Counted from the stretch's first letter, positions 1 to 9,923 are shown. The stretch: DNA of 64,000 nucleotides from Primorskyibacter flagellatus (GCF_900176485.1 NZ_FWYD01000002.1:481898-545897), one strand, 5' to 3'. A program made the numbers and translations. The notes: generated from the sequence alone by a model not told the origin.

Positions 1-1361
1 TTGTCGCGCACCGAGCGATGCAGCAAGGCACTGTCCTGCTGAACCATCCCGATCTGACTGCGCAAACTGTCCTGCGTCACGGCACAGATGTCCTGCCCGT
101 CGATCAGGATGCGGCCCTGTTCGACGTCGTAAAACCGCAAAAGCAGCTTGACCAAGGTGGATTTGCCGGCACCCGAGCGACCGAGCAGCCCGATCTTTTC
201 ACCCGGCCGGATGTTCAGCGTGACACCGTCCAACCCGCCAGTGTCACGGCCGTAATGATGCGACAGATCCTGGATCGTGATCGCGCCATCGGTCAGCACA
301 AGGGGTGGCGCGTCCTTGTCATCCACCAGATCGAGCGGCTGGGCAATCGTCTCCATCCCTTCGGCCACGACGCCAAGTTCCCGGAACAGGCTGGTCAGCG
401 CCCACATGATCCAGCCGGTCATCGCGTTCAGCCGCAAGGTCAGCGCGGTCGCGGCCGCCACGACCCCAACCGATGCCTGCCCTTGCGTCCAGAGCAGCAG
501 ACCCCAGCCAACGACCCCGACGATCAGCAGGCCGTTCAGCGCCACAAGCGTCACATCCATGATCGTGAAGATCCGCATCTCGGCGGCAAAGGTCTCGCGG
601 GCTTTTTCAATTGCTTCGCGCGCAAACTCCAGCTCGCGGTCGTGATGCGCAAACATCTTGACCGAATGGATGTTCGAATAACTGTCCACGACGCGCCCTG
701 TGACAAGGCTGCGCGCATCCGATGCTGCCTTTGACGCCGGACCGACGCGCTTGATCGTCCACCGCATCAACGCGGCATATAGCGCAAGCCACAGCACCAG
801 CGGGATCATCAGGCGCACATCGCCCTGCCCCAACATGACCAGCGCCCCGACCACATAGGCAAGTGCAAAGGTGATCGCGTCAAAGACCTGAAACACCGCC
901 TCGCCCGCCGCCGGGGGTGTCTGCATGATCCTGTTGGCGATGCGACCGGCAAAGTCATTTTCGAACCAGCCGACCGACTGGCGTAACACATGCCCATGCG
1001 CGCGCCAGCGGATCAACGTCCCGAAATTCGGCATGATCGCGTTGTTCAGCAACAACACATCCAGCATCTGCAACACGGGCCGCAGGAACAGGATGAACAG
1101 CGCGAGCAGGATGAACTTTGTGCCATGGTCCGCCCAGACCTGCGCGGGGTCGCCACCCAGCACATCGACAATCCAGCCCATCGCCCAGATCAATGCGATT
1201 TCGACCGTGGCCACGACGACCGAAGCCAGCGCGGTCAGTGCAAAGACGCGTTTGAACGGCACGGAATAGCCGCGCAGGAACGGCCACAGCTTCGTGGGCG
1301 GCCTGTCCTGACGCGGATAGTCGCAATAGGGATCTACAAGGCGTTCAAAAAAACGAAACAC
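1..1361 (-). CDS. ABC transporter, fused permease/ATPase, C-terminus outside the window
   Basis: Half-transporter exporter that would act as a dimer in the inner membrane. Reading leftward from a GTG at 1361, the protein opens with a short hydrophilic leader, then a multi-helix membrane domain (about residues 30-330), then a nucleotide-binding domain. The Walker A motif GRSGAGKST and the Q-loop stretch (RSQIGMVQQDS) are visible; the signature motif, Walker B and stop lie beyond position 1. No other in-frame ATG closer to the membrane domain looks better, but the ribosome site before the GTG is weak. It follows cca after about 80 bp on the same strand. The substrate cannot be told; the layout fits the MsbA/multidrug exporter type. 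Confidence 0.85.
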   Translation of the reverse strand, partial: MFRFFERLVDPYCDYPRQDRPPTKLWPFLRGYSVPFKRVFALTALASVVVATVEIALIWAMGWIVDVLGGDPAQVWADHGTKFILLALFILFLRPVLQMLDVLLLNNAIMPNFGTLIRWRAHGHVLRQSVGWFENDFAGRIANRIMQTPPAAGEAVFQVFDAITFALAYVVGALVMLGQGDVRLMIPLVLWLALYAALMRWTIKRVGPASKAASDARSLVTGRVVDSYSNIHSVKMFAHHDRELEFAREAIEKARETFAAEMRIFTIMDVTLVALNGLLIVGVVGWGLLLWTQGQASVGVVAAATALTLRLNAMTGWIMWALTSLFRELGVVAEGMETIAQPLDLVDDKDAPPLVLTDGAITIQDLSHHYGRDTGGLDGVTLNIRPGEKIGLLGRSGAGKSTLVKLLLRFYDVEQGRILIDGQDICAVTQDSLRSQIGMVQQDSALLHRSVRD

Positions 1362-1441
1362 GGGCGGGCTCTGATCTGATCGGGTTGGCGCACTTTCACC
1401 GATTTTCCGCCCGAAGGCCATGCCTTGGGTTCTGTGGCGGG

Positions 1442-2596
1442 TCAGGTGTCGCCAAGCAGCGCATCACGGTCAAGGGTGAAGCCCGATGCGATCCATTTCA
1501 TTTCAAGCGATTTCAGCTTTTCGCCCAGCGCAGGGCCGGTCAATTCGGGCATCAAGTCCTTGGCCTTAATGGGAAATTTTTGGGAGGCTGCATCGAGCAC
1601 GGTGCGCAACCATTGCGGGTCAATGGCAGAGTCGAACAGCGCCGCCCGCAGGATCAGAACCGAAAGGGCAGTGTCGGTGCCATAAAGGTAGCCCAGCGCC
1701 TCGGGGCTATCCATGTTGCCGATCAGATCCCCCAGCAACGCAAGTTGCTTGTGTTGTGCCTTTGACAGGCGCAGGGACTCGCCGTCGCGAAACCCCAAAG
1801 CGGCAAGGCGGCGCAGCGGATCGGTTGGAATGTTCAGACTGCCTTCGTGATGCACAAGCGGTGCCAGCGCCGTTGACACCGCGCCGGGCATGATCACCCG
1901 CAAAACGCCGGTGTGTTCCATGGCCGCAATCGCCGGGGCCGGGTCCGGGGCCGCCAGCAACTTGAGCATTTCCGACCCGACACGCTCTTTAGACAGTGTT
2001 TGCAGACCGTCGAGATTTGACGCGATTGCCGAAAGTGCCTCGGCATCAAAGCCCTGATCGGGGTCGCCATACCATGCTGCAAAGCGGAAGAAGCGCAGCG
2101 ACCGCAGATAATCCTCGCGGATCCGATCGGTCGCATTCAGGATGAACCGGACGCGCCGCGCGCGTAGATCCGGCAGGCCGCCCAGCGGATCAATGACTTC
2201 TCCGGTCCGGTCCGCATACAGCGCGTTCATCGTCAGGTCGCGGCGCACGGCGTCTTCGGCAATATCGCCCGAAAAGGCGACCACGGCGCGGCGGCCATCT
2301 GTTTCTACATCGGCCCGAAACGTGGTGATCTCATGCGGGGCACCGTTCGAGATGACCGTGACCGTGCCATGCTCGATGCCGGTGGGAACGGTCTTCAGCC
2401 CAGCGCCTTCGGCCAGGGCCATGACCTGCTGCGGCAGGGCATTGGTTGAAATATCCATGTCACTGACCGCCGCGCCCAGCAGATCATTGCGTACGCAGCC
2501 GCCTACGAAATAGGCCAGATAGCCACCGGCCTCCAGCATCTGCATGACTGCCTGCGTTTCGGGCGCAAGAAACCACGTGCCGGTCACGCGGGTCAT
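1442..2596 (-). CDS. cca: CCA tRNA nucleotidyltransferase / poly(A) polymerase family
   Basis: Class II nucleotidyltransferase of 384 residues that adds or repairs the 3' CCA of tRNAs (or polyadenylates RNA). The head domain has the GG motif VGGCVRNDLLG (residues 31-41) followed by the metal-binding DMD (47-49), then the conserved RRDLTMNAL and the RxxEDxLRxxRFFRF RNA/nucleotide-binding segment near residue 160. Its ATG overlaps the stop of the upstream Nudix gene by 4 bp (ATGA), so the two are probably translationally coupled. A CCA-adding enzyme and a poly(A) polymerase cannot be separated safely by eye, although the length and the context favour CCA addition. Confidence 0.93.
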   Translation of the reverse strand: MTRVTGTWFLAPETQAVMQMLEAGGYLAYFVGGCVRNDLLGAAVSDMDISTNALPQQVMALAEGAGLKTVPTGIEHGTVTVISNGAPHEITTFRADVETDGRRAVVAFSGDIAEDAVRRDLTMNALYADRTGEVIDPLGGLPDLRARRVRFILNATDRIREDYLRSLRFFRFAAWYGDPDQGFDAEALSAIASNLDGLQTLSKERVGSEMLKLLAAPDPAPAIAAMEHTGVLRVIMPGAVSTALAPLVHHEGSLNIPTDPLRRLAALGFRDGESLRLSKAQHKQLALLGDLIGNMDSPEALGYLYGTDTALSVLILRAALFDSAIDPQWLRTVLDAASQKFPIKAKDLMPELTGPALGEKLKSLEMKWIASGFTLDRDALLGDT

Positions 2597-3192
2597 CGCG
2601 ACAACCGCTCTGCCAGACCCCGAAGGATGCGCGCGGTGGCTCCCCAGATGTAATAGGGTCCGAATGGCACGATATAATAATGACGCGTCTGGCCGCGCCA
2701 GCGGCGTCCCTGAATAGTGTAGTTTTCCGGCACCAAAAGGTGGTGCAACGGCACGCGAAAGACTTCGGCGACCTCGCCGGGTTCCGGGATCAGATCGAAG
2801 GGTTGGGAAATGATCCCGATGACCGGCGTAATGGTGAAGGACGTGACCGTCTCATGCGTGGGCAATGTGCCGACCACATCAACCAATTCGGTTGGCAGCC
2901 CGATCTCTTCGTGCGCTTCGCGCAGGGCGGCGGCGACAACATCGGCATCGGTGTCATCCTGCTTGCCACCGGGAAAGGAAATCTGACCCGGATGATGCTT
3001 CAGCGCCGAGGACCGCTTTGTGAGGATGATTTCCGGCCCGTCCGGCCCCTCAAGCACCGGAACAAGCACGCCGGCAGCCCGCAGCCTTCGACCCTCAGGC
3101 AGAACGACGCCGGGATTGAGGTCAAAATCCGATGACGCGGCTCCCGATGGTTCAACCGCGCGACGCAGCAGTTTGAGGGTGTCAGTTGTCAC
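2593..3192 (-). CDS. Nudix hydrolase, CoA pyrophosphatase type
   Basis: Predicted to hydrolyse CoA or acyl-CoA to phosphopantetheine and 3',5'-ADP. It carries the CoA-pyrophosphatase signature LTKRSSALKHHPGQISFPGG immediately before the Nudix box, whose RExHEEIG core is intact; the first box glutamate is replaced by aspartate (KQDDTD...). I chose the GTG at 3192: it overlaps the end of hslO by 11 bp, is preceded by GACGAGG, and gives about 199 residues, typical for this family. A longer upstream reading would lie inside hslO in another frame. It is the middle gene of hslO-nudix-cca. Confidence 0.88.
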   Translation of the reverse strand: MTTDTLKLLRRAVEPSGAASSDFDLNPGVVLPEGRRLRAAGVLVPVLEGPDGPEIILTKRSSALKHHPGQISFPGGKQDDTDADVVAAALREAHEEIGLPTELVDVVGTLPTHETVTSFTITPVIGIISQPFDLIPEPGEVAEVFRVPLHHLLVPENYTIQGRRWRGQTRHYYIVPFGPYYIWGATARILRGLAERLSR

Positions 3193-4177
3193 CCTCGTCA
3201 CCCTTTGCTTCGAAACCAACAGTCGACGGGTCGAGCACATAATGCGCACCACAGAACTGGCAGTCCGCCGTGACCGTCCCCTCATCGGTGGTCATCTTCT
3301 CGATATCCCTGGCGGAATAGATCGACAGGCTTTGGCGCACGCGATCCTCCGAGCAGGTGCATCCGAACCGGACCGGCTGTGTATCGAACACGCGCGGGTT
3401 TTCTTCGTGGAACAGCCGCACCAGCAGATCGGTCGCAGGCAGGCTGGGGCCGATCAGTTCAATGTCCTCGACCGTGTCCAGCAGAAGATTGGCCCGGTTC
3501 CAGTTTTCGCTGGCGTCGTCATCCAGAATATCGTCGGCCGCCAACAGGCCACCCTCGCCGGATCCACCTTCGCCACCCGCTGCGGGAGACGCCTTGGGCA
3601 TCGTCTGCAACATGATCCCGCCAGCGCGCCAATGTTCCGGCACGCCGGGTTCGGTGGACCGTCCGAAGCTGAGCGCGAAGCGGGTCGGCAACTGCTCTGA
3701 CTGGGCGAAATACGTCTCTGCGCAGTTGGAAAGCGTGGCACCCGTCAGCGGCGTGATGCCCTGATATGGCGTCATGCCCTTGCCCTGGTCGATCATGATC
3801 GCGAAATAGCCTTCGCCCACGTTGTCACGCGGCGGCCCGTCGGTCAGACGGTCGGCATCATAGCTGGCATAGGCGCGGATCTTGGCAGGTTCGCCTTCTT
3901 TCGTGGGGCCGTAGAAATCGGTCGCGATCATGCGCACCGGGCCTTTGGACTGAACCTGCAAGGACAGTTTCCAGCGCAGCTTGATCGTCTGCCCGATCAG
4001 CGCGGTCAACAACGCCATCTCCGCCACCAGCGCCTCGACCTGGGGCGGGTAGTCATGCTGTTTCAGGATGCCGTCCAGAACGCCGTCCAGCCGCGCGACC
4101 CGGCCGCGAATATCCGAGCGGTCAAGTTGAAAGGGCAGGACGGTGTCGTCCCAGGCGAGTTTAGAACCGAGTGTCAT
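3182..4177 (-). CDS. hslO: Hsp33 redox-regulated molecular chaperone
   Basis: Cytoplasmic holdase chaperone switched on by oxidative stress, 331 residues from the ATG at 4177, which follows AAGGAAACCCCC. The C-terminal zinc switch is complete: C273-x-C275 and C306-x-x-C309, the CxC...CxxC pattern that releases zinc on oxidation. An insertion rich in Gly and Glu (about 200-212) separates the core domain from the linker, longer than in enterobacterial homologues. First gene of an overlapping operon with a Nudix hydrolase and cca; divergent from the Nudix gene at 4256. Confidence 0.95.
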   Translation of the reverse strand: MTLGSKLAWDDTVLPFQLDRSDIRGRVARLDGVLDGILKQHDYPPQVEALVAEMALLTALIGQTIKLRWKLSLQVQSKGPVRMIATDFYGPTKEGEPAKIRAYASYDADRLTDGPPRDNVGEGYFAIMIDQGKGMTPYQGITPLTGATLSNCAETYFAQSEQLPTRFALSFGRSTEPGVPEHWRAGGIMLQTMPKASPAAGGEGGSGEGGLLAADDILDDDASENWNRANLLLDTVEDIELIGPSLPATDLLVRLFHEENPRVFDTQPVRFGCTCSEDRVRQSLSIYSARDIEKMTTDEGTVTADCQFCGAHYVLDPSTVGFEAKGDEGDN

Positions 4178-4255
4178 GGGGGTTTCCTTGGCCGTGGCGT
4201 GTTGGCATACAGCGACAATATAGGGACGGCAAGCAATCGGCCAAGGGGGCGGCAA

Positions 4256-4699
4256 ATGACAAGACGGTTTGGCAACAGCCCCCTGCCCGGCAAAAACTAT
4301 GTAGCCCGGCCCGGAGTCTACGCCATCCTGCCCGGCAAGCGCGGCTTGTTATTGACCCATCAATCACAACCGGAACCAGAGTTTCAGCTGCCCGGTGGCG
4401 GCATTGATCCGGGCGAATCGCCCTTGCGCGCGCTGCATCGCGAGGTTTGGGAAGAGACCGGCTGGACGATTGCACGGCCCCGCAGGCTGGGAGTATTCCG
4501 GCGTTTCACCTTCATGCCTGACTACGATATTTGGGCAGAGAAGATTTGTACCGTCTATCTCGCGGCCCCGGTTCGCAGTTGCGGGGACCCTGTAGAGCCG
4601 GATCACACGGCCTGTTGGATGAAACCACGCGATGCAATGGTCGAGCTGGCAAATGCCGGAGATCGGCATTTTGTTCGCCGGATGCTAGGATTGTGCTGA
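4256..4699 (+). CDS. Nudix hydrolase, substrate unknown
   Basis: Small 147-residue protein with a complete Nudix box: LPGGGIDPGESPLRALHREV followed by WEETGW, i.e. Gx5Ex7REVxEETGW. The start ATG at 4256 follows AAGGGGGCGG; a longer reading would run antisense into hslO and is not credible. The 3' end overlaps the convergent receiver-phosphatase gene by 15 bp. The family cleaves nucleoside diphosphate linkages; nothing visible fixes the substrate. It is unrelated in sequence to the CoA-type Nudix gene nearby. Confidence 0.85.
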   Translation: MTRRFGNSPLPGKNYVARPGVYAILPGKRGLLLTHQSQPEPEFQLPGGGIDPGESPLRALHREVWEETGWTIARPRRLGVFRRFTFMPDYDIWAEKICTVYLAAPVRSCGDPVEPDHTACWMKPRDAMVELANAGDRHFVRRMLGLC

Positions 4700-6016
4700 G
4701 ATCTGATTGACCTCCGGACATCCGAATTCAAGCAATGCGGCTGACACGTCGTCGGTCAACTGACCCGGCGCTGCCATATCTTCGGCAAGCCGCGAGAACA
4801 TATCCTGCAAATAGTCGGCACCGCTGCCAGTGTGGGGCGTCGAAATTGCCAGCCGGTGCAGCCCGTCATCCTCCAGCATCCACCCGTTTTTCATCACGCA
4901 TTCCGGAAATCCGTCAGAATAGAGCAATAACCGATCACCGGCGGCGAGTCGGATCTCGGATTGGTCATATATCACGTCGTTTACGAGCCCCACGGGTACA
5001 CCACCGCATCCGATGAATTCGGCACTGCCGTCAGCCCGCATGACCAACGGGTGCGGATGTCCGGCCTGAACAAGTTTCGCGACACCTGTGCGAAGATCGA
5101 CCACGGCGTAGAGAAGCGTCAGATATTCCTCGACCCCGGCATCGGCATTCAATCGGTCGTTCAGCATGCGGGCGACAACGTCGGGCGGGCGCAGCTTGAG
5201 ACGGCCGTCCGTATCGCGCTCCATCGCGATGTTCTGGTCCGGAAAGGAACTGTTGAGATAGCCCGCCACCCGCGCCGTCATCATCGCAGACGTAATGCCG
5301 TGACCGGACACGTCGATGCTGTAGAATCCCAACTGCATGTCATCGGGGCTGAACATGCCGACAAGATCGCCGCCCACATGTCCACAGGGCTTGAGCAGGA
5401 GGCTTACGCGCGAACCGCCGAAATCGCGGACCGTTTCGGGCATCAGAGAGTCCTGGATCTTGCGGGCCTGTTTCAGATCCTTGTCGATGGCATCATACAG
5501 GGTCTGCAAAGTCCCCAGCGTTTCCGAGATCACGCGGTTTTTCTGGTTCAACTCGCGTTCCATCTGCAGGATACGCGCGCCGGCGGTGATCCGGGCGCGA
5601 AGCTCTGCCGCATTCACGGGCTTGGTCAGAAAGTCGTCGGCACCGGCATCCAGCCCCCGCGCGATTTCATCCTTTTCGCCCTTGGAGGTCAGCAGGATGA
5701 AATAGCCATAGCTGTCGCGCGCCAACTGCCTGAACCGACGACAAAATTCCAACCCATCCATGCCGGGCATCATCCAGTCGGACAATACAAGGTCCGGTTG
5801 GTGGCTGTCGCAGAGGGCGATTGCCTCGTCGCCCGAGGCGGCCTCAATCACCTCCAGCCCCCATTTTCGCAACAGGCTGGTGATGATTTTGCGCTGGAGT
5901 CTGCTGTCATCAACGACCAAAGCCAGACGCAGCGTCGCACTGCCCGCCATCGTGTTCGATGATTCGTCCACCGCCATGGTCACAGGAACGCCCTTCATGT
6001 CTAGCTTCGGTTTCAT
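4685..6016 (-). CDS. Response regulator with PP2C (RsbU/SpoIIE-type) phosphatase output
   Basis: 443-residue two-domain signalling protein. The receiver domain (about 30-148) has the acidic pair D36-D37, phosphoacceptor D80 in LVLSDWMMPG and K132 in FLTKP. A coiled linker (about 150-190) leads to a PP2C serine/threonine phosphatase domain with metal ligands in GGDLVG (D217) and DVSGHG (D235), and the later LLLYSDGF and LTDDVS motifs. Such proteins usually dephosphorylate an anti-sigma-factor antagonist, but no STAS or anti-sigma gene lies next to it. It is divergent from the Hpt gene at 6124. Several in-frame ATGs lie in the first 23 codons, so the true start may be slightly downstream. Confidence 0.92.
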   Translation of the reverse strand: MKPKLDMKGVPVTMAVDESSNTMAGSATLRLALVVDDSRLQRKIITSLLRKWGLEVIEAASGDEAIALCDSHQPDLVLSDWMMPGMDGLEFCRRFRQLARDSYGYFILLTSKGEKDEIARGLDAGADDFLTKPVNAAELRARITAGARILQMERELNQKNRVISETLGTLQTLYDAIDKDLKQARKIQDSLMPETVRDFGGSRVSLLLKPCGHVGGDLVGMFSPDDMQLGFYSIDVSGHGITSAMMTARVAGYLNSSFPDQNIAMERDTDGRLKLRPPDVVARMLNDRLNADAGVEEYLTLLYAVVDLRTGVAKLVQAGHPHPLVMRADGSAEFIGCGGVPVGLVNDVIYDQSEIRLAAGDRLLLYSDGFPECVMKNGWMLEDDGLHRLAISTPHTGSGADYLQDMFSRLAEDMAAPGQLTDDVSAALLEFGCPEVNQISAQS

Positions 6017-6123
6017 GCGGTCTGGTGTAGGCCCGTGCTGATTAAGCTATGATGAATCCCGAACCCCAAAACCGGCAACAATTTCTTAGCATTTGACCGA
6101 TACCGTACTGCAAGGAGGGCGCG

Positions 6124-6441
6124 ATGATAGATTGGCAGCGCATATCAGAGCTTCGCGACGAAATCGGCGCGGACGATTTCGATGAGGTGGTTGACCTGTT
6201 TCTGGCAGAGGTGGAGGAGACGCTTGAAGCCTTGCCAAATGCCGAAAACTCACAGCTTGAGCCGATGTTGCATCTGCTCAAGGGCAGTGCGCTGAATCTT
6301 GGATTTCAGGCCTTTGCAAACCGGTGTCTTGAAGGCGAAGCCGCAGCACGCGCCGACAGGCCGGAAGAGATAGACCGCGATGCGATCAGACAGCTATATG
6401 ACGCCTCGCGCAGCGCCTTTCTGCAACAGATCACGGCCTGA
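6124..6441 (+). CDS. Free-standing histidine phosphotransfer (Hpt) protein
   Basis: 105-residue helical protein with the Hpt motif HLLKGSALNLG; H50 is the predicted phosphorylation site. A strong AAGGAGG precedes the ATG at 6124. It probably passes phosphate between a hybrid kinase and a receiver; the obvious partner is the divergently transcribed receiver-PP2C protein 107 bp away. No histidine kinase is encoded nearby, so the donor must be elsewhere. It is distinct from the ChpT-type dimeric phosphotransferase, which is longer. Confidence 0.85.
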   Translation: MIDWQRISELRDEIGADDFDEVVDLFLAEVEETLEALPNAENSQLEPMLHLLKGSALNLGFQAFANRCLEGEAAARADRPEEIDRDAIRQLYDASRSAFLQQITA

Positions 6442-6503
6442 CCTGCTGTGACCTCTGCCCGCTTGCTGCCTTCGCCCTCCCATCCGGCCCGCTCAACGCA
6501 GGG

Positions 6504-7730
6504 TCAAATGACGAATTGCGCCAATGTCTCGTCGTTGGTGATGTCAGTATAGGTGAAGCCTGCGGCGTCCAGCTTCGCAAGAAAAGCCCCAAAGCTCGAC
6601 GCGTCGCGGGTTTCGATGCCGATCAGAACAGAGCCGAAGTTCCGCGCAGACTTCTTGAGATACTCGAACCGCGCAATGTCATCTTCGGGACCAAGGAAGT
6701 TCAGAAACTCTTTCAACGCGCCGGGCCGCTGCGGCATTCGCAGGATGAAGTATTTCTTCAGCCCCTGATAACGCTGCGCCCGCTCTTTGACCTCGGGCAG
6801 ACGCTCGAAATCGAAATTTCCGCCGGAAGTGACGCACACCACGCGCCGCCCGCGGATTGCATGGCCCAGATCACGCAGCGCATCGACGGCCAAAGCGCCC
6901 GCGGGTTCCAGAACGATCCCCTCGACGTTCAGCATTTCCAACATGGTGACGCAAAGCCGGTCCTCCGGAATGGTCAGTGAGTTGGCCAGACCGACACCTT
7001 TGAGGCGGGCAAATGTCCGTTCGCCAATCTGCCCGACAGCAGCCCCGTCGGCAAAGGTGTTAACGGAGTCGAGCTTGACCGGCTGACCCATCTGCAAGGC
7101 CGCGTGAAGACAGGCCCCGCCTGCGGGCTCCACAAAAGTATATTGCACATCCGTCCCGAAATAGCTGAGCACGCCGGAGGATAGACCACCGCCGCCAACC
7201 GGCAGCATCAGATGATCGGGCTTGCCGCCTAACTGTTCCTCGATCTCTACCGCGACAGAGGCCTGACCTTCGATCACGTCCTCATCGTCAAATGGCGACA
7301 GGAAATGTCCGTTGGTCTCCGTGCAATAGGTCTGCGCAGCACGAAGCGTGTCGTCGAAGTAATCGCCGGTCAGCTGGATCTCGATGTTATTGCCACCGAA
7401 CATCCGTGTCTTCTGGATCTTCTGTTGCGGCGTCGTCACCGGCATGAAGATCACACCGCGCTTGCCAAAGTGGCGACACATGAACGCGACACCCTGCGCG
7501 TGATTGCCGGCGCTGGCGCAGACAAAAACCGGCGCATCGGGTTGCTTGCGCATCGCGTTGAACGCCCCGCGCAGCTTGTAGCTGCGCACAGGCGACAGAT
7601 CCTCGCGTTTCAACCAGACTTCGCATCCGTAGGTTTCCGACAGATGCGCGTTCAGCAGCAACGGGGTTGGCGGAAAAACATCGCGCATTGCGCTGGTGGC
7701 GTCACGCGCCTTTTTGATGAAATCAGTCAT
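6504..7730 (-). CDS. ilvA: Threonine ammonia-lyase (threonine dehydratase)
   Basis: PLP enzyme converting threonine to 2-oxobutanoate and ammonia, the entry step to isoleucine; 408 residues. The PLP lysine is K52 in SYKLRGAF, and the phosphate-binding loop PVGGGGLSSG is present. The last ~85 residues (from YFILRMPQRPGALKEFL) form one ACT-like regulatory domain, as in the short biosynthetic/catabolic-type enzymes rather than the two-ACT IlvA of E. coli, so isoleucine feedback may differ. Convergent with the Hpt gene. Confidence 0.93.
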   Translation of the reverse strand: MTDFIKKARDATSAMRDVFPPTPLLLNAHLSETYGCEVWLKREDLSPVRSYKLRGAFNAMRKQPDAPVFVCASAGNHAQGVAFMCRHFGKRGVIFMPVTTPQQKIQKTRMFGGNNIEIQLTGDYFDDTLRAAQTYCTETNGHFLSPFDDEDVIEGQASVAVEIEEQLGGKPDHLMLPVGGGGLSSGVLSYFGTDVQYTFVEPAGGACLHAALQMGQPVKLDSVNTFADGAAVGQIGERTFARLKGVGLANSLTIPEDRLCVTMLEMLNVEGIVLEPAGALAVDALRDLGHAIRGRRVVCVTSGGNFDFERLPEVKERAQRYQGLKKYFILRMPQRPGALKEFLNFLGPEDDIARFEYLKKSARNFGSVLIGIETRDASSFGAFLAKLDAAGFTYTDITNDETLAQFVI

Positions 7731-7767
7731 CTTCGATCAGTGTCCCATGATGGCAAACGAGGCAAGC

Positions 7768-8520
7768 CTAGTCGATGCTGCGGCCTTCGATGAAATGACC
7801 GTAGACTGTGGTCAGCAGCGAGATACCGATGATTGTCACAAACCAGTTCACCACCAGAATATAGATCAGGTTGATGATGGATCCCGGATCACTGTTCAAC
7901 AGGCTTGGCAGCACCACGATCAGCGTTGCGACGCTAACGACAACGCCCAGAACCACGAAGGTCGAGGCCTGATCTCGTGTCGCCGCCCATGCCTCGCCCA
8001 GGGTCAGGTTTTTGCCGATTGCGCAGGCCGGCAGGATCGACCCGAAACGGAAAAACAGGACCGAAGCAAGACCAATGGCCACCGGAACGATCAGCACCGT
8101 CAATGGCGGCGCGATGGCACCGATCATGGCAAGTGGCATCGAGGCAATGAGAACCCCGACGGCGACGATGATCCCGATCAATATCGAACGCCCGAAATAG
8201 CCAAGCATCTTGCCGCCATGCATCCGGGGCAGATACCCCTCGGGATAGTCCTCTGCCAGGACAAAACGATGCCAGGCGACAGCGATCCAAAGACTTGCCA
8301 CGAGGCCGAGCATGTTGAGGACCATCGTCATCACGGCATATTGCCCCGTCCCGGCCGGGAACGTGCCGTCGTTGATCGCGCTGGCCATATCGGCATTGAG
8401 ATAGCCATACACCTGGGCCGCGATCGACACGAGGTAAAGAACGATGGAAATTCGGAACGCTGCGCCAAGGTTGTTGAACACCAAGCGAACCGAATGGACG
8501 AAAATCTGCCAACCCAACAT
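7768..8520 (-). CDS. Multi-pass membrane protein of unknown function
   Basis: About 250 residues dominated by five or six hydrophobic segments, with few charged residues inside them. The ATG at 8520 is preceded by CAGGAG at a good distance, so I prefer it to upstream starts. Not recognised as a named family: no transport or enzymatic motif stands out. It lies between ilvA and the divergent argG, with about 125 bp to argG that must contain both promoters. Confidence 0.75.
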   Translation of the reverse strand: MLGWQIFVHSVRLVFNNLGAAFRISIVLYLVSIAAQVYGYLNADMASAINDGTFPAGTGQYAVMTMVLNMLGLVASLWIAVAWHRFVLAEDYPEGYLPRMHGGKMLGYFGRSILIGIIVAVGVLIASMPLAMIGAIAPPLTVLIVPVAIGLASVLFFRFGSILPACAIGKNLTLGEAWAATRDQASTFVVLGVVVSVATLIVVLPSLLNSDPGSIINLIYILVVNWFVTIIGISLLTTVYGHFIEGRSID

Positions 8521-8645
8521 CGAAAACTCCTGCACCATGTGCGCTTGTGCTAGCACGCGAGCCCGCCGCCGCCAATGCCACCATCTTGTGCTGCGCAACA
8601 AAACCCGCTATCCGCCCCGCGATACTGAACAAGGAAGTGCTGCCC

Positions 8646-9872
8646 ATGTCCGCGCCCAAGAAAGTTGTTCTGGCCTATTCCGGTGGCCTCGATACCTCGA
8701 TCATCCTGAAATGGTTGCAGACCGAATATGGCTGCGAGGTTGTCACCTTCACCGCCGATCTGGGTCAGGGCGAAGAACTGGAACCCGCCCGCAAGAAGGC
8801 CGAGATGATGGGCATCAAGCCCGAAAACATCTTTATTGAAGATGTGCGCGAGGAATTCGTGCGCGATTTCGTCTTCCCGATGTTCCGTGCCAACGCGGTT
8901 TATGAGGGTCTGTACCTGCTGGGCACGTCGATTGCGCGGCCGCTGATTTCCAAGCGTCTGGTAGAGATTGCAGAAGCCACCGGCGCCGATGCCGTGGCCC
9001 ATGGCGCGACCGGCAAGGGCAACGATCAGGTCCGGTTTGAACTTTGCGCCTATGCGCTGAACCCCGACATCAAGGTGATCGCACCCTGGCGGGAATGGGA
9101 TCTCAGCTCGCGCACCAAGCTGCTGGCCTTTGCCGAGGAAAACCAGATCCCGATCGCCAAGGACAAGCGCGGCGAGGCGCCCTTCTCTGTCGATGCGAAC
9201 CTGCTGCACACCTCGTCCGAAGGCAAGGTGCTGGAAGACCCGGCGCAGGACGCGCCCGATTATGTCTACCAACGCACCGTCAATCCAGAGGATGCGCCCA
9301 ACACGCCCGAATTTATCGAGATCACCTTCGAAAAGGGCGATCCCGTTGCGATCAATGGCGAAGCGATGTCGCCTGCCACCATCCTGACCAAGCTGAACGA
9401 ATATGGCGGCAAGCATGGTATCGGTCGGCTTGATCTGGTCGAGGGTCGTTTCGTCGGCATGAAATCGCGCGGGATCTATGAAACCCCCGGCGGCACCATT
9501 CTGCTGGAGGCCCATCGCGGCATCGAGCAGATCACGCTGGACCGGGGCGCGGCGCATCTGAAAGACGAGCTGATGCCGCGCTATGCCGAGATCATCTATA
9601 ACGGCTTCTGGTTCTCGCCCGAACGCGAAATGCTGCAAGCGCTGATCGACAAGAGCCAGGAACATGTCACCGGCACCGTGCGGCTGAAGCTGTACAAAGG
9701 TCTTGCGCGCACAGTTGGCCGCTGGTCCGATCACTCGCTGTATTCCGAGGCACATGTGACGTTCGAGGATGACGCAGGTGCCTACGACCAGAAGGACGCG
9801 GCCGGGTTCATTCAACTGAATGCGCTGCGCCTGAAACTGCTCGCGGCGCGGAACAAGCGACTTAAGGGCTAA
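8646..9872 (+). CDS. argG: Argininosuccinate synthase
   Basis: ATP-dependent ligation of citrulline and aspartate in arginine synthesis; 408 residues. The N-terminal P-loop-like motif AYSGGLDTS (10-18) binds ATP, and the [12 protein letters not shown] segment of the synthetase fold follows near residue 120. The start ATG at 8646 is preceded by AAGGAAGTGCTGCCC. A monocistronic unit: a strong hairpin lies 25 bp after the stop and the next gene is on the other strand. Confidence 0.97.
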   Translation: MSAPKKVVLAYSGGLDTSIILKWLQTEYGCEVVTFTADLGQGEELEPARKKAEMMGIKPENIFIEDVREEFVRDFVFPMFRANAVYEGLYLLGTSIARPLISKRLVEIAEATGADAVAHGATGKGNDQVRFELCAYALNPDIKVIAPWREWDLSSRTKLLAFAEENQIPIAKDKRGEAPFSVDANLLHTSSEGKVLEDPAQDAPDYVYQRTVNPEDAPNTPEFIEITFEKGDPVAINGEAMSPATILTKLNEYGGKHGIGRLDLVEGRFVGMKSRGIYETPGGTILLEAHRGIEQITLDRGAAHLKDELMPRYAEIIYNGFWFSPEREMLQALIDKSQEHVTGTVRLKLYKGLARTVGRWSDHSLYSEAHVTFEDDAGAYDQKDAAGFIQLNALRLKLLAARNKRLKG

Positions 9873-9896
9873 CAAATCCCGCATGTTGAAACGAGC

Positions 9897-9923
9897 ATGG
9901 CCGGCCCTTTCGGGGCCGGCCAT
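9897..9923 (+). terminator. Rho-independent terminator of argG
   Basis: Perfect 11-bp inverted repeat (9897-9907 and 9913-9923, arm ATGGCCGGCCC) around a 5-nt loop, followed by a short T-rich run. It starts 24 bp after the argG stop. Confidence 0.8.

Noticed and set aside
18..734. 238-codon + strand frame at the window start
   Set aside because: Antisense to the ABC transporter, whose Walker A and Q-loop are clear on the minus strand.
8550..9923. 457-codon minus-strand frame opposite argG
   Set aside because: argG is certain on the + strand; the antisense frame shows no motif.
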